Below, piece after piece: positions 50,272 through 64,000 of a stretch of 64,000 nt of DNA. Made by a program: the position numbers and the translations under genes. This DNA is from Pogonophryne albipinna (lineage: Eukaryota; Chordata; Actinopteri; Perciformes; Artedidraconidae). The notes below the pieces were generated by a model. That model searched no databases and was not told where the DNA came from. It saw only the letters and a list, made by a program, of their open reading frames with translations. The first letter of the stretch is position 1, and the number at the start of each line of letters is the position of its first letter. Location of the stretch: contig CM053264.1 in the NCBI GenBank assembly GCA_028583405.1, positions 12,350,787-12,414,786 on the forward strand, read 5' to 3'.

Positions 50272-50282
50272 CTCTCTCTCTT
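50216..50282. repeat. (CA)n(CT)n tract
   Basis: About 54 bp of CA followed by CT repeats, 37 bp from the REST element and opposite in orientation to the GT tract at 50046. Confidence 0.95.
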
Positions 50283-50318
50283 TCCTCACACACTTGCCCC
50301 CTCTGTCATCACTCTGCA

Positions 50319-50339
50319 GGAGCTGTCCGTGGTGTTGAA
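50319..50339 (-). promoter_or_regulatory. RE1/NRSE silencer (REST binding site)
   Basis: Read on the minus strand, the 21 bases match the canonical RE1 (two half sites around ACCACGGACAGC) at 19 of 21 positions as I recall it: TTCAACACC then ACGGACAGCTCC. The canonical 11-bp spacing of the half sites is kept. REST silences neuronal genes, including GABA-A subunits, outside neurons. The site lies about 1.85 kb upstream of the gabrb3 ATG and 1.3 kb upstream of the gabra5 ATG. Confidence 0.85.
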
Positions 50340-51634
50340 ATCAGCCCACAGAGGGGACACCATTTCATGTTCCTGCTGTTACTTCCCCGCGCACAGACTG
50401 CACCTCCAGACGGATTAAGTCAAGTGTAGGCATGTTAAATATCAGACACTAATTATACCGGCTGCGAAACGTGGATCTCGGCTTCCCTCTCATGGCAACC
50501 GTCAGGATGATAACGATTCCAGACTTTTCTGAAGAGGGCTTTAATTGCATTGCATGTTTTGACATATGTAGGCCTATGCATAATCATGATTTAACATAAA
50601 TAAATAGCATGCAAAAACTAGTTAGGCTGGTTGCATAAGCCAAATAAATGCCGTTTGTTGGTTGGTCTTGCAGTATTTTACTCACTCACCCAGATGTATA
50701 AAAACTCACATCAAATTAACGTTTTCTTGAGCCTTCACAGACACCGTAAAAACATCCAGCAGCACTGTTTTTAATATCAGATGTGTTTTTGGCAGTGTTT
50801 TTTTTTTTTTTAACCATGTGTCTCAGACTTGTGCAGTCAGCAGGTTAGTTACGTTAGTCTGCAGAAAGTTTGTGGAGTATCTCCGAAAAGGTGAGCAAAT
50901 AACGTTAAAAGTAACTGAAAAGGGTTTGAAATAGTGAAAGTAATATATACATGGTTTACAGTAGATCAGAGAATTGGTTGAGATTACTAAAATACAGGTA
51001 TAAACGGTGGAAAACGTGTCTTAAAGTCATGCAAATGTAAATGATCACAAATCCTTATTATTGATCCCCTGGGGCGAATTGGGTTACGTAAGATCTTTAT
51101 ATAATTGATCGATAACAGTTCAGATGAATATTTGAAGCATGGCAGGTGATGTTAATCTGACAGGGTGACGACGATAAGGGGGAAACTGATATGACACTTT
51201 AAATGTTGAATTCAGCGATAGCGTTTTAAATCCCGCACCTGATTTTGTTAACATCTGACTTCCCCCCCCTTAGTTTCCCTGCCCGTGCGCATCCTCCTTC
51301 AAACCCACCAATGGGCAGCACCTATTATAAAAAATGATTAGCCTGTGTTGCAGCACCAGCAGTAGGCGGTATAGCATCGGGACGGGAAAAAATGTGGAGA
51401 GAATCCAGTCTCCTGCAAGGCTGGCGGATAAACGCGTGTGATGCTGCTGCTGCAACACCTCTGGAGGCGATGCAGGAGCGGCGGTGCAGCAGACACTAAA
51501 GCGGGGAAACAGACACTAAAACACCGCCTGAGAGACAGCAGAAACACCGGAGGGGCTACGGAGGATTAGCTGATTGAACCCGTGATCGCCCAGTTTCTCA
51601 GACGGAGACCCCCAGCCTCCATTCGCAGCATAAG

Positions 51635-63117
<11,483 letters not shown>

Positions 63118-63241
63118 CTGGATGGATGGATGGGTAGGTAGGTAGGTAGGTAGGTAGATAGATAGATAGATAGATAGATAGACAGACAGATGGATGGATG
63201 GATAGATCGATCGATCGATAGATAGATGGATAGATAGATAC
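63118..63241. repeat. Compound tetranucleotide repeat
   Basis: GGAT, GGTA, GATA, GACA, GGAT, GATC and GATA blocks in succession, 4 to 7 units each. Confidence 0.97.
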
Positions 63242-64000
63242 TTTTAAAATAACAAAATGTCCTGACACTAACATTGTTTTAATCCAGAAATCAGTGAGGA
63301 CTTTTACCCCTAACACTGTTTACTATTGTGCATCAGTGGGGGATGAAAGAAGTCAATATCCGGTGTAATGAAAAATGTGCAAAATTAATCCCTCATGTGA
63401 AAAAAAAAGCCACAAAATCTCTCTGTCCCCCTCCTGCTTTTATTCACAATGTCGTGATTTGATAATTCAGCACTGCCCTACTAAAGCAGAGAGCAGTAAG
63501 TAACAGATGCAAAGGGAAAGGCTGGCCAGTGTTAAACAGTTTTAAAGGTTATCATTTCTAAATGTTAGGCCTTTTTAGGCAAGAAAATGTACCTCTTAAG
63601 TAAAAACCACGTCAGTTCGAACAAGTTTAAACAGATGATTCAATGCATTTCTGTTTTACTACAAGTACATCTACTGTCCAAGGAAATCAAATACAGAATA
63701 CATTTCATTTAAGATATTTAGACATGTTGTTTAAGGACACAAATTCCAACACAGCACCTACATTATTCAGGACATGACACAGTATTTGCTTCTGCATTCA
63801 GAAAAGACGGCAAAATTGAGACTAGCTGGACTTGTATAACATATTTCATGGTTTAGTAGAGTGATAATAACCCGCTGCAGGTAAAAGCCATGTTAAAACC
63901 AATAGCTTTAGCACTCAAGCTAGCTCTCTTGCTGTAGCTGTGTGCAGTCACAAGTGCATTTTAAATATGCCATATAATGCATAAATAGCCTAAAATATGC
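63242..64000 (+). other. gabra5: gabra5 intron 6, continuing beyond the window
   Basis: No exon found; the next expected exon (144 bp, starting Tyr-Ala-Tyr in the family) is not in the window. Confidence 0.5.

Larger units (their letters stand above)
48468..51634. promoter_or_regulatory. Shared upstream region between gabrb3 and gabra5
   Basis: About 3.2 kb between the two divergent start codons. It should hold the gabrb3 5' UTR (about 48468-48850, with a (CTG)5 run at 48779) and the gabra5 promoter and 5' UTR (about 51280-51634, GC-richer). Between them lie a REST/NRSF element (50319-50339), alternating purine-pyrimidine tracts (50046-50088 and 50216-50282), and AT-rich sequence (48860-49680, 50520-51240) in which nothing else is recognised. 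Bidirectional use is inferred from the arrangement; no TATA box was identified with confidence. Confidence 0.55.

Overview
This window is vertebrate DNA, almost certainly from a percomorph-type teleost fish. It has two intron-rich nuclear genes with GT/AG introns, very long CA/TG microsatellites, and many short non-autonomous DNA transposons of kinds common in ray-finned fish. There are no bacterial features: no operons, CRISPR arrays or RNA genes were recognised.

Only two protein genes can be supported. Both encode GABA-A receptor subunits (pentameric Cys-loop chloride channels) and they lie head to head. On the minus strand, 48467 down to 15771, is a complete beta-3-type gene (gabrb3). It has nine coding exons whose sizes (92, 68, 221, 83, 138 and 153 bp in the conserved part) match the vertebrate family, and it encodes about 484 residues. 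On the plus strand, from about 51635 rightwards, is an alpha-5-type gene (gabra5). Its first six coding exons are present, ending in the Cys loop at 61715, and the rest lies beyond the window. This order and orientation match the conserved GABRB3-GABRA5 pair of other vertebrates. About 3.2 kb separates the two start codons. That interval holds a near-perfect REST/NRSF silencer element (50319-50339), as expected for a shared neuron-restricted control region.

Layout: 0-15.7 kb lies downstream of gabrb3 (two hAT-type elements with 8-bp target duplications, microsatellites, no recognised gene). 15.8-48.5 kb is gabrb3; its introns carry a hAT-like element swollen by a 37-bp minisatellite, a Harbinger-like and a piggyBac-like MITE, a small hAT MITE, a LINE 3' end, a SINE-like repeat and six local tandem duplications. 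48.5-51.6 kb is the shared upstream region. 51.6-64 kb is the 5' half of gabra5.

Most notable: (1) the alpha-5-type subunit has leucine where diazepam-sensitive alpha subunits have the key histidine; (2) the 3' splice site of gabra5 exon 3 is the last unit of a 52/60-bp minisatellite that repeats the acceptor at least five more times upstream; (3) that exon is followed after 48 bp by a piggyBac-like MITE swollen by about thirty 37-bp units; (4) the gabrb3 exon 6 acceptor is preceded by a (UG)n tract; (5) the REST element between the genes. The long open frames in the repeat arrays are artefacts and are not listed as genes.
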